35,329 nt of DNA from Bacteroidota bacterium (GCA_003175935.1 PSRI01000233.1:1-35329); one strand, 5' to 3'. Numbered from the stretch's first letter, positions 7,757 through 16,867 are shown. Numbers and translations: made by a program. Notes: generated from the letters alone by a model not told the origin.

Positions 7757-8878
7757 ATGAGACATTTTTCCATGTGTAATAGATTAGTGATAGTTTGCGC
7801 CATCCTTTTTTCTGTGGCATCTTGTAAATCTTCCGGCCCAAAGAAAAATTTAAATCCTTCCTGGGCCATCCTTCCATTTACAAAAGTTGATTCTGTGAAT
7901 CCAATCCTCCTGCCAGATACAACTGGAATCTTCACTGATCCACTTTTACACCGGTCAGTTGCATGGGAAGCAAAAGATGTTTTTAATCCAGCTGCTGTCG
8001 TAATGAATAATAAGGTGTATTTACTTTATCGTGCTGAAGATACCATTGTGGCAAATCCAAGCACTTCTCGTATAGGCCTTGCCGTTAGTGAAGATGGAAT
8101 GCATTTTACTTCACTGAACGATCCTGTTTTTTTTCCGGGCAATGATACTATGGAAAAATACGAATGGGAAGGCGGCTGTGAAGATCCACGTATTGTACAA
8201 AGAGAGGATGGGCTTTTCCTGATGACCTATACAGCTTTTGATGGCAAAATCGCGCGTTTATGTCTTGCGGTTTCAAAGGATTTAAAAAATTGGGATAAGC
8301 AGGGACTTATATTCGGACAATTCAAAAAAGGAAAATACCGCGATTTGTGGAGCAAGTCCGGAGCTATACTTGTTTGCAAAAAAGGAGATCAACTAATAGC
8401 CTGCAAAATTCACGGCAAATACTGGATGTACTGGGGGGATTCTGATATTTTTCTCGCATCTTCCGACGACGGAATTCACTGGGAACCTACTGAAGAAAAT
8501 GACAGACTCAAAAAAATATTTTCTCCAAGAAAGGGATATTTCGATAGTCGCCTTGTTGAACCAGGTCCCCTTGCTCTTTACACCGATACAGGGATTGTTC
8601 TCATATACAACAGCATGAATCACGATCACCTCGGTGATCCGGAACTGGAACCTGGAACATATGCTGTAGGGCAAATACTTCTCGATAAAAATGATCCTTC
8701 AAAAGTGCTTGACAGGATGGATCACTATTTCATTAAGCCCGAAAGAGATTATGAAATCAATGGCCAGGTAAATCGTGTTTGCTTTGCAGAAGGCATGGCA
8801 CCATTTCATGGAAAATGGTTCCTTTACTATGGAACAGCGGATTCGAAAATTGCGGTGGCCGTGGCTCCCATACGATGA
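7757..8878 (+). CDS. GH130-family glycoside phosphorylase/hydrolase, lipoprotein
   Basis: 373 residues with a lipoprotein signal: a basic/hydrophobic leader and a lipobox-like VASC with Cys23, so it is probably anchored at the periplasmic face or cell surface. Met6 (7772) is an equally good start. The body is a five-bladed beta-propeller of the GH130 type: YRAED (91-95), SRIGLAVSEDG (104-114), the family core GGCEDPRI (139-146) with the presumed general-acid Asp143, and VEPGPLAL later. Most known GH130 enzymes phosphorolyse beta-mannosides in the cytosol; exported members tend to be hydrolases of beta-1,2-mannosides. Without a residue-level comparison I cannot say which activity applies. No SusC/SusD pair is adjacent. 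Confidence 0.85.
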   Translation: MRHFSMCNRLVIVCAILFSVASCKSSGPKKNLNPSWAILPFTKVDSVNPILLPDTTGIFTDPLLHRSVAWEAKDVFNPAAVVMNNKVYLLYRAEDTIVANPSTSRIGLAVSEDGMHFTSLNDPVFFPGNDTMEKYEWEGGCEDPRIVQREDGLFLMTYTAFDGKIARLCLAVSKDLKNWDKQGLIFGQFKKGKYRDLWSKSGAILVCKKGDQLIACKIHGKYWMYWGDSDIFLASSDDGIHWEPTEENDRLKKIFSPRKGYFDSRLVEPGPLALYTDTGIVLIYNSMNHDHLGDPELEPGTYAVGQILLDKNDPSKVLDRMDHYFIKPERDYEINGQVNRVCFAEGMAPFHGKWFLYYGTADSKIAVAVAPIR

Positions 8879-11800
8879 TTAACTGAACAGGTATTCCACA
8901 TCTTCTCTTGACAAACTCTTCACAAATGTTGCATCGTCGGAGATCAGGTCTTTTGCTAACAATCTCTTCTTTTCCTGCAATTGCAAAATCTTGTCTTCAA
9001 TCGTGTCCTTACAAATCATTCGGTAAGCGAAAATATTCTTCGTTTGTCCGATACGGTGAGTACGATCAATTGCCTGTTGCTCAACGGCGGGATTCCACCA
9101 TGGATCAACGATGTAAACATAATCAGCCGCAGTAAGGTTCAAACCTACACCACCGGCTTTTAGTGAAATGAGGAATACGCGGCATGTATCATCATTCTGG
9201 AATCGTGTAATTGCTTTTTCACGATCCTGGGCCGAAGTACTTCCATCGAAATATTCAAATGGAACTTCAAGTTCCGTAAGCTTTGCTTTGATGAGCGCCA
9301 GCATGCCGAGGAACTGTGAAAATATAAGTGCTTTGTGATTGCTTATATTCTCTGTAATCTCGCGACCAATTTCTTCCAGTTTGATTGAATGATTTGGATA
9401 TTTTTCAACGTCATTCATGATGGCGGGAGAATCGCAAATCTGCCGAAGCTTCATTAGACCCTGCAGAATTGTAAGCTGGGATTTTTCAATTCCCTGCTCG
9501 CTGATAACACCAAGAATTTTATTTCGATAATCATTCCTGTATGCATCATAAATTTGACGCTGTTCGTTTTGCATCTCACAAAACAAAATAGTTTCGGTTT
9601 TATCAGGCAGATCCTTGGCAACCTGTTCTTTTGTTCTTCTCAAAATGAAAGGATACAAGAGTTTGCGCAAATGTTCTTTCCTGTCCTGCTCACCGAATTT
9701 ATCTATAGGTGTTGCAAATTCATTTCTAAAATATTCCATACTGCCCAGCATACCCGAATTCAAAAAATTCATTTGGGCGTATATATCAAATGTGTTGTTT
9801 TGAAGTGGTGTACCACTCAAACACAAACGATTTTTCGATTTCAAAAGACAGGCAGCCCTGGTAACTTTACTCTGTGGATTTTTGATAGCCTGGGATTCAT
9901 CAAGAATTACATAATCAAAATTTATATCCACCAGCATCTTTATGTCACTTCTAAGAGTTCCATAAGTTGTAATAACCACGTTGAACTGCCTGAAGAATTC
10001 TTTATCCCTCACACGATCTCCGCCATGATGAATATGATAAGTAAGATTTGGAGTAAATTTTTTGATCTCATTTTCCCAGTTAAACATCAGTGTAGTTGGA
10101 CATACTACCAGTGCAGTGAGATGATCATGATGCTCCTTGTAAAATTGCAGGAATGATAACGCCTGAACTGTTTTACCCAAACCCATATCATCTGCCAAAA
10201 TTCCTCCCCAGCCCACTTCACTCAAATAATTCAACCAGTGGTATCCTGCAACCTGGTATGGCCTCAAAATATGATAGAGCTGTTTGGGCGGATCTATTTC
10301 TTTTATTCTATTAAAACCCCTTAATCTTTCGTACTTCTCTTCAAGTTCAATCAAAACTTCTGCTTCATCCCTTTGATCATGCAATTCATCAATAATACTG
10401 AGGTGATATTTAGAAAGCCGAAGTGAATTAGTTTTCCCTTCTCCAACTCTAAATAGCAATGAATATTTTTTCAGCCAGTCTTCGGGCAGAATTCCCAGCG
10501 TTCCGTCATTGAGTTGAACAAACTGTTGTTTGTTTGCAAGAGCCCTTTTGATTTCGGATACGGATACCTGCTGGTCACCAAAAATCACATTCACTTTCGC
10601 GTCGAACCAGTCTGTACCGCTACTGATATGAATTTTTGTAGATGGTTTGCTGGTATTGAATCTAAAGTTCTTCAGCACGTCAAATCCAACAACAGGAACA
10701 TTCATTTCCTTCATCGAATCCACAAAAAGGAAGAACCAGTTATTTTTCAATACATCACTTCCTTTCAATACTAAAGAGCCCGCACCTTCGGGTCTGATGA
10801 AATTGGAATGCAGATTTTCCAGCTTGCGGATGAACTGCATTTCGGCTTGCTTGTTTCTATGCACGATCATCACTTTATCCTCAACAGGAATTGTGATGAT
10901 GTCTTTCTCATTAAATCTTGTTTCAAATCCCTTGTATGAGAATACAGGAACAAATACCAAATAATCGCCTTTTTCCTGTAGCAGCAATTTTATATCCGGC
11001 TCACCATCCTTTATTTCAAGAATGAGATCGTCAGCGAATTCTACTTTATAATCACGGGTAAGCGTAAGCACTGATTTTTGGAGATACTCAGGCCAATCGG
11101 ATTTGGAAATGAGTATACTTCCTTTAGATGCATACTTTTCAATTTCTAAAATGTCTTCCTGTCTTGCCCAGTTATATAGCGTATCAGCATACTTAAATAT
11201 CAGCGTGCTTGTCCACTCATTTTCGGTAATAGCGACTTCACCACTATTTACCTGAACTCTGCATGAGAGTTCGACCTGGTTTTTATTCAGACTAACTGTG
11301 AAAACCGGTGTAACTACTTCTGCACTGAGTTGAACTGGTTGCAGATTGGCGGTGACGAAATTCTTTTTAGCAGGCAGATGAAATGCGGTGGTAGCATTAT
11401 TTGTTTGGCTAAATAATTTCTTGAGTTTCGGGTACCAGTATTCAACGATGAGCGATTTTGTTTCCTCAGGTAAATCATCGTCTTCATGGTGAATAATATT
11501 TTCCCATATTCCGGAGAAAGGAGAATTTCTGCTGACATATTTGCTAACTTCAGAATCCTGCAATTTGCGCAATTGCTGAATAAGCTGACGGTCTGCCTCA
11601 GGAAATGAGTCAACGTTTACAAATTTTCCGAGGTCGATTTTTTCAACTTTGCCAAGGAAATGTTTTCCATCTTCATTAATCTCTCCTGTAACTGCATCTA
11701 CCGTAAATCCGGGATAGGTTGCATTGCCGGTATTAAATACAACAGCCACTCTGCTTCCGGAAACCGGAACAGGCACTTCTTCTTCAACTTCAACTTCCGG

Positions 11801-12640
11801 GCCTTTTTCAATAGTTGCTGGTCTTGGTTTTGTTGCTAATGGTGGAGGTGCAATTCTTTTTATTGATGAATCCAGGACGCGGAGAAAAGGCTTTCCGTCT
11901 TTATATGTAAATTCAAATTTTCCTTTTAGTTCGTCATCCAGACTATAACCATAAGCTTCAAGTAATTTGTTTTTCTCTTTATCCCAGTTTCTAATGGTAT
12001 CGAAATAAAAAGGACCATAAGCATTCAGCAGTTGGAGGAACAAGGCTGTTTTATGAATGCAAAGTGGATGTTCCTGTTCATCGCATTTACAGGATGTATC
12101 AAAATTTCTTTCTTCATTTTTTTGAATCACCACAGGAAATGAATCGCCCTGATAATCCAGAGTAGCTTCCACTCTTTCATTTGCAGCGGAAATGATATTT
12201 GCTTTTTGTCCCCTTAATAGTTTTTCTGCTTCATTATATGCTTCAGGTGATGAAAGAAGTTTTACAGTTTTGAGGTCGATGTGTTTCATTTTTATCACCG
12301 TGTGTCGTTGATGATAAAGCACATCTTTTTCTCCTAAAATATTTTTATCGAGAAGTTCCTGGAGTTGAAGTAAGGCTGCAGCTTCGTGGCGGCAGATGTC
12401 TCCGAGATTATACGGACAGGTGCACCGAATAGAAAGTCCTTTGGGGTCTTTATATTTTTGGATGTACACTTTATAAAAGGTCGAATAGCTGTCATCCTTT
12501 ACTCTAAAAACTACAGAGCCCAATAATTCATCGTGCTCCACAAATTCCACATATCCGATAGAATGGATTTTCTTTCCTCTGCGGATCACTTCATCCGTTC
12601 CGTTGTTGTAAACAAACTTGATAAGGTGCGGTAATGCCAT
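8879..12640 (-). CDS. SNF2-family helicase with duplicated SWIM zinc sites
   Basis: A 1253-residue Swi2/Snf2 ATPase. Near the N-terminus two zinc sites with the same CxC-x7-CxH spacing occur: C73/C75/C83/H85 and C184/C186/C194/H196. A long beta-rich middle is followed by the motor: motif I DDMGLGKT with Lys823, motif II as DESQ (Asp914), motif III LSGTPLQNN, then LISLKAGGVGLNLTAADY and WWNPAVEQQAIDRTHRIGQT. The family moves along double-stranded DNA and can displace bound proteins such as RNA polymerase. It is a single-gene unit. The stop abuts the stop of the convergent GH130 gene with no spacer and no terminator, so the transcripts must overlap. No nuclease or methyltransferase neighbour suggests a defence role. 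Confidence 0.95.
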   Translation of the reverse strand: MALPHLIKFVYNNGTDEVIRRGKKIHSIGYVEFVEHDELLGSVVFRVKDDSYSTFYKVYIQKYKDPKGLSIRCTCPYNLGDICRHEAAALLQLQELLDKNILGEKDVLYHQRHTVIKMKHIDLKTVKLLSSPEAYNEAEKLLRGQKANIISAANERVEATLDYQGDSFPVVIQKNEERNFDTSCKCDEQEHPLCIHKTALFLQLLNAYGPFYFDTIRNWDKEKNKLLEAYGYSLDDELKGKFEFTYKDGKPFLRVLDSSIKRIAPPPLATKPRPATIEKGPEVEVEEEVPVPVSGSRVAVVFNTGNATYPGFTVDAVTGEINEDGKHFLGKVEKIDLGKFVNVDSFPEADRQLIQQLRKLQDSEVSKYVSRNSPFSGIWENIIHHEDDDLPEETKSLIVEYWYPKLKKLFSQTNNATTAFHLPAKKNFVTANLQPVQLSAEVVTPVFTVSLNKNQVELSCRVQVNSGEVAITENEWTSTLIFKYADTLYNWARQEDILEIEKYASKGSILISKSDWPEYLQKSVLTLTRDYKVEFADDLILEIKDGEPDIKLLLQEKGDYLVFVPVFSYKGFETRFNEKDIITIPVEDKVMIVHRNKQAEMQFIRKLENLHSNFIRPEGAGSLVLKGSDVLKNNWFFLFVDSMKEMNVPVVGFDVLKNFRFNTSKPSTKIHISSGTDWFDAKVNVIFGDQQVSVSEIKRALANKQQFVQLNDGTLGILPEDWLKKYSLLFRVGEGKTNSLRLSKYHLSIIDELHDQRDEAEVLIELEEKYERLRGFNRIKEIDPPKQLYHILRPYQVAGYHWLNYLSEVGWGGILADDMGLGKTVQALSFLQFYKEHHDHLTALVVCPTTLMFNWENEIKKFTPNLTYHIHHGGDRVRDKEFFRQFNVVITTYGTLRSDIKMLVDINFDYVILDESQAIKNPQSKVTRAACLLKSKNRLCLSGTPLQNNTFDIYAQMNFLNSGMLGSMEYFRNEFATPIDKFGEQDRKEHLRKLLYPFILRRTKEQVAKDLPDKTETILFCEMQNEQRQIYDAYRNDYRNKILGVISEQGIEKSQLTILQGLMKLRQICDSPAIMNDVEKYPNHSIKLEEIGREITENISNHKALIFSQFLGMLALIKAKLTELEVPFEYFDGSTSAQDREKAITRFQNDDTCRVFLISLKAGGVGLNLTAADYVYIVDPWWNPAVEQQAIDRTHRIGQTKNIFAYRMICKDTIEDKILQLQEKKRLLAKDLISDDATFVKSLSREDVEYLFS

Positions 12641-12712
12641 GCAATGAGATTCTAATTTCTTAATCTTATTGACTGTTTCTTTCGCATTCCGCGTTCAGAA
12701 AAGGCCAATTTG

Positions 12713-12720
12713 CAAAACTA
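12713..12720 (-). promoter_or_regulatory. Candidate -7 element for the SNF2 gene
   Basis: The minus strand reads TAGTTTTG, an exact TAnnTTTG match, about 72 bases before the ATG. The -33 region, 20 bases upstream, reads TTTT in place of TTTG, so the site is only moderately supported. Confidence 0.4.
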
Positions 12721-12830
12721 ACGGAAAATTGGCGGTTGGTAAAAGGAAAAAGCCTAAGAATAATTAAATCTTTTTTGAGGGATTTGATTCAAAAACCGGA
12801 ATACGGGGATTGCCGGGAGATGGGGAGAAT

Positions 12831-13562
12831 TTATATAATCAGCATTCCATCCCGGTATTGCGGCAATACGTTGGCAACGTCTGGAGTAAGGCAATATTTA
12901 ATATCCTTTTGAAGTCCGTATCCCGAAAGACGGTGGAAATGCGAAGCATCCTTTTTTTCCAGGAAGCCATATAGGTCGGGCGCTGCATTTGCGTAAATAG
13001 ATTCAGCAATTTGAGAAGAATCACAATTAATTTGAAAATGGTCACGGACGCGACTGATTACGGCCCCGGCAAATAAAAGATCTTCAAGGTTAACACGATC
13101 CTTCCATGCAGCACATCCCAGGATGACATCCTGTTTTTGGGAAATTAAGAAATCGCACACTGCAGAGAGGTTTGTAAACGATCCCGTAATTATAGATTGA
13201 GCACCACGATCCAGTGCCACATGGAGTAGCTTTGTTCCATTGGTTGTTGTTAAAACCAATATTTTCCCACCAATAAATTCTGTTGGGTATTCAAATGGTG
13301 AATTCCCGTGTTCCAGACCGTCAGCTATTTTACCGTCGCGTTCCCCTGCAGTTATTGCATCTATTTTTTTTCCCAGCTCAATGCATTTTGCCACACTGTC
13401 CACTGGTATAACACATTTTGCCCCATTATAAAGTGCTGTTGAAATGGTAGAAGTTGCCCTCAACACATCAATGATTACTACAATAGCATTATTCAGGTCG
13501 TATAAATGGAGTACAGCGGGTGTTACCGAGGTATGCAAACTGGGCAGGCTCTTTTCATTCAT
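12831..13562 (-). CDS. comB: 2-phosphosulfolactate phosphatase (ComB family)
   Basis: 243 residues from the ATG at 13562. A longer frame to 13601 begins inside an intergenic repeat and is not credible. ComB motifs: VVIIDVLRATSTISTAL, ITAGERDGKIADGLEHGNSP, LVLTTTNGTKLL and GCAAWKDRVNLEDLLFAGA. The enzyme is Mg-dependent and hydrolyses (R)-2-phospho-3-sulfolactate to sulfolactate, a coenzyme M precursor step in archaea. Bacteria holding it use sulfolactate or cysteate differently; in Bacteroidota a link to sulfonolipid precursors is conceivable but not shown here. No comA, comC or sulfonate gene is nearby. It stands alone between the SNF2 gene and the repeat patch. Confidence 0.88.
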   Translation of the reverse strand: MNEKSLPSLHTSVTPAVLHLYDLNNAIVVIIDVLRATSTISTALYNGAKCVIPVDSVAKCIELGKKIDAITAGERDGKIADGLEHGNSPFEYPTEFIGGKILVLTTTNGTKLLHVALDRGAQSIITGSFTNLSAVCDFLISQKQDVILGCAAWKDRVNLEDLLFAGAVISRVRDHFQINCDSSQIAESIYANAAPDLYGFLEKKDASHFHRLSGYGLQKDIKYCLTPDVANVLPQYRDGMLII

Positions 13563-13606
13563 CCTGCGAAAATAAGAGAAGAATTTCACGCCAGGATGCA
13601 AAGTTG

Positions 13607-13709
13607 CGCAAAGACGCCAGAAAGATTAGAGTACCAAGTACCCGGTACTTAGAAAAACTCAGCTAATACGACTCTGCGCGACGTAAGAATGGTTCTCGCA
13701 AAGACGCCA
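13607..13709. repeat. Two copies of an intergenic repeat, CGCAAAGACGCCA
   Basis: CGCAAAGACGCCA occurs at 13607-13619 and again at 13697-13709, 90 bases apart; the second copy continues into AGCCGCAAAG. Between them lies an interrupted palindrome. The area is otherwise noncoding and resembles the dispersed GGCGTCTTTGCG-type intergenic repeats of Bacteroidota genomes. The function is unknown. Confidence 0.55.
13636..13650. repeat. Short palindrome AAGTACC-C-GGTACTT
   Basis: Seven-base arms flank a single C. Eleven bases overlapping the left arm, TACCAAGTACC (13632-13642), recur at 21654-21664 beside the PadR promoter. It may be a remnant of a dispersed palindromic repeat or a coincidence. Confidence 0.35.
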
Positions 13710-13788
13710 AGCCGCAAAGAATAAGGGAAATTCTTATACAAGATTAAACCAGAAACTTAAAACAAAGCATTCAACGTTCAATTTTCAA

Positions 13789-14262
13789 CTAATTCATAAC
13801 AGCTCTCCACTTATCAGATTCTGCGTATTGCCTGATTAGTTCGTTGCGTTGCTGGAAAATTTTTTCGAAATAAGTTTTGAGAAAGAAGGAACTAAAAATG
13901 CTTCCGATCATATCGCGTGGACCTTCGAATTCCACCATGTCGATCATAATGGTTCCATTATCAATTTCTTTGAAGTGACGTTCGTGTCTAAACGCTTTTA
14001 GATCGCCTTTCACCTGTTCTTCAACCAGTGTGAGTGGTTTATTTACTTCTATTATCCTGGCTGTAATCATTCTCGTTTTTCCGAAATGGCGGGCGTGAAT
14101 AGTAACTGTTTCGCCTGAACTCACGAGGTTGGAAGCAGCTCCGGAAGAGATTTTTTCCTTTCTGTTTTGCAAGGCTTTTTTGTAGAGGGAGATATTACGG
14201 CTAAGGTCAAATACACGCTCAGCGGGTGCTTTGATGAATGTGGTTAAATGGATCTTAGGCAT
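13789..14262 (-). CDS. SRPBCC-family (START-like) protein
   Basis: 157 residues with the pattern of polyketide cyclase/START-like ligand-binding proteins: it opens IHLTTFIKAPAERVFDLSRN, with the typical 'binding-fold' first strand and helix, and ends in a long C-terminal helix (FLKTYFEKIFQQRNELI). Central strands such as FRHERHFKEIDNGTIMIDMVEFEGP fit the helix-grip fold. No catalytic residues or ligand can be named; proteins of this kind are often annotated as cell-division inhibitor-like, without evidence. It follows gcvT by 17 bp on the same strand, so the two probably share a transcript. Confidence 0.75.
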   Translation of the reverse strand: MPKIHLTTFIKAPAERVFDLSRNISLYKKALQNRKEKISSGAASNLVSSGETVTIHARHFGKTRMITARIIEVNKPLTLVEEQVKGDLKAFRHERHFKEIDNGTIMIDMVEFEGPRDMIGSIFSSFFLKTYFEKIFQQRNELIRQYAESDKWRAVMN

Positions 14263-14279
14263 TGGATTTTATTTGAATA

Positions 14280-15365
14280 CTAAACGAAAGGCAATTTCAC
14301 CACTTTCGCTTTTGTTTGTTTGTCACGGATATCAATATAAATCTCACTATCTATTGGCGAATGGTCTATAGATACATATCCCATGCCAATTGCTTTTCCA
14401 AGGGTGGGAGATTGGGTTCCCGAAGTAACTCTTCCAATTAAATTTCCTTCCTCATCTTTAATTCTGTAATCGTGTCGGGGTATACCCTTATCAACCATTT
14501 CAAATCCTACCAGTTTTTTATCTGTTCCAGATGCTTTTTGAATTTCCAGGTATGGTTTTGCTGTAAAATCCTTGGAAAATTTAGTGATCCATCCCAATCC
14601 TGCTTCCAACGGGGTAGTATAATCGTCGATATCATTCCCGTAAAGACAATAACCCATTTCCAATCTTAAGGTATCCCTGGCTCCAAGTCCGATTGGTTTA
14701 ATACCACTTGATTTCCCGGCCTCAAAAATGCTGTTCCAGATTTTGATTGCGTCATCTCCTTTATCTTCAAAATAGATTTCCACTCCTCCTGCGCCGGTAT
14801 AACCGGTTGCACTGATCAAAACATTGTCGACACCCGCGAATTTTCCTTTTACAAAAGTGTAATATTTCAAATTCAGGATATCTATATCCGTTAGTTGCTG
14901 TACAATTTTAGTGGCGTTTGGTCCCTGAACTGCCAGGAGCGCAGTTTTACCGGAAATATTATGCATTTCCACACCCAAATCATTATAAGAACGAATCCAC
15001 TCCCAGTCTTTATCGATGTTCGATGCATTCACCACAATCATGTAAACCTTATTTTCCTCTATGCAGTATATCAGAAGATCGTCAACTATTCCGGCATTCA
15101 AATTGGTCATGCAGGAATACTGAGCCTTTCCTGCGGTAAGTTTGGAAGCATCGTTTGTAGTGACTCTTTGAATCAGCTCCAGCGCACTGTCTCCTTTCAA
15201 TATAAATTCACCCATATGGCTAACGTCAAAAACGCCTGCATTAGTGCGTACTGTATGGTGTTCGTCATTAATACCGGTATAACTGATAGGCATGTTGTAG
15301 CCGGCAAATTCTGCCATCTTCGCGCCAAGCGCTATGTGCGTCGCAGTAAAGGGAGTAGATTTCAT
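14280..15365 (-). CDS. gcvT: Glycine cleavage system T protein (aminomethyltransferase)
   Basis: 361 residues, the normal length. It transfers the methylene group from aminomethyl-lipoyl GcvH to tetrahydrofolate, releasing ammonia. Visible family features are [32 protein letters not shown] with the catalytic Asp, [35 protein letters not shown] and the C-terminal [21 protein letters not shown]. The other system genes (gcvH, gcvP) are not in the window; in Bacteroidota they are commonly dispersed. The SRPBCC gene follows in the same direction. A -7 element sits about 26 bases upstream of the ATG, so it probably has its own promoter rather than depending on the signalling genes behind it. Confidence 0.96.
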   Translation of the reverse strand: MKSTPFTATHIALGAKMAEFAGYNMPISYTGINDEHHTVRTNAGVFDVSHMGEFILKGDSALELIQRVTTNDASKLTAGKAQYSCMTNLNAGIVDDLLIYCIEENKVYMIVVNASNIDKDWEWIRSYNDLGVEMHNISGKTALLAVQGPNATKIVQQLTDIDILNLKYYTFVKGKFAGVDNVLISATGYTGAGGVEIYFEDKGDDAIKIWNSIFEAGKSSGIKPIGLGARDTLRLEMGYCLYGNDIDDYTTPLEAGLGWITKFSKDFTAKPYLEIQKASGTDKKLVGFEMVDKGIPRHDYRIKDEEGNLIGRVTSGTQSPTLGKAIGMGYVSIDHSPIDSEIYIDIRDKQTKAKVVKLPFV

Positions 15366-15390
15366 ATAGCCTCATTCTTAAAAGAGTGGG

Positions 15391-15423
15391 CAAATTTAGC
15401 AGAAATACCGGGGTGGAATGAAA
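15391..15423 (-). promoter_or_regulatory. Promoter for gcvT
   Basis: Minus strand: TTTC (15423-15420, one mismatch to TTTG), 21-base spacer, then TAAATTTG (15398-15391), an exact TAnnTTTG. It lies in the 75-bp gap after the LuxR-type regulator gene and would give a leader of about 20 bases. Confidence 0.55.
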
Positions 15424-15440
15424 GATTGGATGGAAAATCT

Positions 15441-16109
15441 TCACTGAGGGGAAACATATAGTCCATTTTTCATAGCATATACCACGATTCCGACTGTATT
15501 TTTTACGTTCATTTTTTCCAGGATTTTCATTCTGTAACCCTCAACTGTTCTCGAACTCAGGTATAGTTTCTCGCCAATTTCTTTATTGGTAAACTCCTGG
15601 CATATGAGAGCGATTATTTCTTTTTCCCGGTCAGAAAATTCAGGGCGATTTTTTTGTGCGAACGGATTGAATTTACTTTTAGCGATCATTTGCGCCAGTT
15701 TGGAAGAGGTTTGGCGGCAATAGTAATTATCCTGCTGGTAAACTGTTTTAATAGCTTCGAGCACTTCTTTTTTATCCGCATTCTTGAGGAGATAACCTTT
15801 TGCCCCTGCTTCCAGCATATCTATAATGAGATTATCTTCATTAAACATGGAAAGTCCGATGATGCCGAGATCGGGATGCTTTTCACTGAGAATTCTGGTT
15901 GCCTCGATACCATCCATGATGGGCATTTTTATGTCGGTGAGAACAACATCGGGATTTTCTTTTTCCACGAGCTCCAGTAAATCTTTTCCATTATCAGCTT
16001 CGCCTATCAGTACAATCTCATCCTGACGCGCGAGCATGAGTTTAAGTCCGTCGCGGAAAATTTCATGATCATCGGCGATGATCAGTTTTATGGTTCCAAA
16101 AGTGGTCAT
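15441..16109 (-). CDS. LuxR/NarL-family response regulator
   Basis: 222 residues. The receiver has acidic residues in IIADDHEIFRDG, the acceptor Asp in DVVLTDIKMPIMDG and Lys in YLLKNADKKE. The C-terminal GerE-type helix-turn-helix follows (FSDREKEIIALI, FTNKEIGEKLYLSSRTVEGY). It is the DNA-binding output of the LiaS-type kinase encoded 8 bp upstream. It is the last gene of a four-gene minus-strand cassette. The target genes are unknown; autoregulation of the cassette would be usual. Confidence 0.95.
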   Translation of the reverse strand: MTTFGTIKLIIADDHEIFRDGLKLMLARQDEIVLIGEADNGKDLLELVEKENPDVVLTDIKMPIMDGIEATRILSEKHPDLGIIGLSMFNEDNLIIDMLEAGAKGYLLKNADKKEVLEAIKTVYQQDNYYCRQTSSKLAQMIAKSKFNPFAQKNRPEFSDREKEIIALICQEFTNKEIGEKLYLSSRTVEGYRMKILEKMNVKNTVGIVVYAMKNGLYVSPQ

Positions 16110-16117
16110 TCTATTAA

Positions 16118-16867
16118 CTAACCCAAAGGCAATTCAAAAACGTATTTGGTTCCTTTGCCCGGCTGGGAATAAAAATGATGCGTACCCCCCATGATTTCGG
16201 TTCTGCTGCTGAGGTTTCTCAAACCAAGTCCACTGTTTTCCTTTAACCTTGTATCAAAGTTAAAGCCTATACCGTTGTCTTCTGTTATTAAAATAAGATC
16301 ATTGTCTTTTGTCTGCAATCTTATATTTAACTCCGTTGCCTTCGCATGTTTGATGGTATTGTGAATAATTTCCTGCACCATCCTGTAAATATTCACTTCT
16401 TTTTCTTTACTCAACTTCACTTCCGGATCTGCCGAGAAATTTATCCTGAGCTGGTTGGTTTTATTCAGGGTGCCTGTAAATTCTTCGAGGGCAGAAACCA
16501 ATCCCTTTCTCACAAGCGTGTTGGGCATGAGGTTATTGGATATCTCGCGCATCTTGCTGATGATCTCATCGATTTGCGAACTCGATTTATCGATGAGCAT
16601 CTTATCATTCGAATCTTCTGATTCAACAGAGTTGATTTGAAGTTTTACTGCTGATAAAAGTGGACCGATTTCATCATGCAGGTCGGAAGCAATTCTCCTT
16701 CGTTCATTTTCGAGTGTAGTAATCTCTGCCAGAATTTTTTCCTGGTTCAAACTCAGTGTGCGACGTTGCTGGCGGATGATTGAAAAAATAAAATAGGCAA
16801 TGATAATCCCCAATACAACGGCAATAATCAAAATGAATTTATATAGATCCTTTTCCTGGGGAGACAT
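16118..16867 (-). CDS. LiaS/NarX-type sensor histidine kinase, single N-terminal helix
   Basis: 249 residues: one N-terminal membrane helix (FILIIAVVLGIIIAYFIFSII), a short linker coil, HisKA_3 with the acceptor His in RIASDLHDEIGP, and a HATPase with TEDNGIGFNFD and GLGLRNLSSR. There is no extracytoplasmic sensor domain: only about ten residues precede the helix. It must therefore sense through the membrane or a partner, and the polytopic protein whose gene overlaps its 5' end by 40 bp is the obvious candidate. This resembles the intramembrane-sensing kinases of the LiaS/DesK group. Confidence 0.93.
   Translation of the reverse strand: MSPQEKDLYKFILIIAVVLGIIIAYFIFSIIRQQRRTLSLNQEKILAEITTLENERRRIASDLHDEIGPLLSAVKLQINSVESEDSNDKMLIDKSSSQIDEIISKMREISNNLMPNTLVRKGLVSALEEFTGTLNKTNQLRINFSADPEVKLSKEKEVNIYRMVQEIIHNTIKHAKATELNIRLQTKDNDLILITEDNGIGFNFDTRLKENSGLGLRNLSSRTEIMGGTHHFYSQPGKGTKYVFELPLG

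Noticed and set aside
9554-10156. 200-codon open frame on the plus strand inside the SNF2 gene
   Set aside because: It is antisense to conserved helicase motifs, and its product has no recognisable family pattern.
13563-13601. Thirteen-codon N-terminal extension of comB
   Set aside because: It is translated from intergenic sequence next to the repeat patch, and the ComB family begins near the later Met.
13661-13675. TAATACGACTC, the first 11 bases of the T7 promoter
   Set aside because: The remaining consensus bases are missing and there is no phage gene nearby, so it is a chance match within the repeat patch.
14895-15461. 188-codon plus-strand frame across gcvT
   Set aside because: It is a shadow of the well-supported gcvT on the other strand; composition and lack of motifs argue against it.
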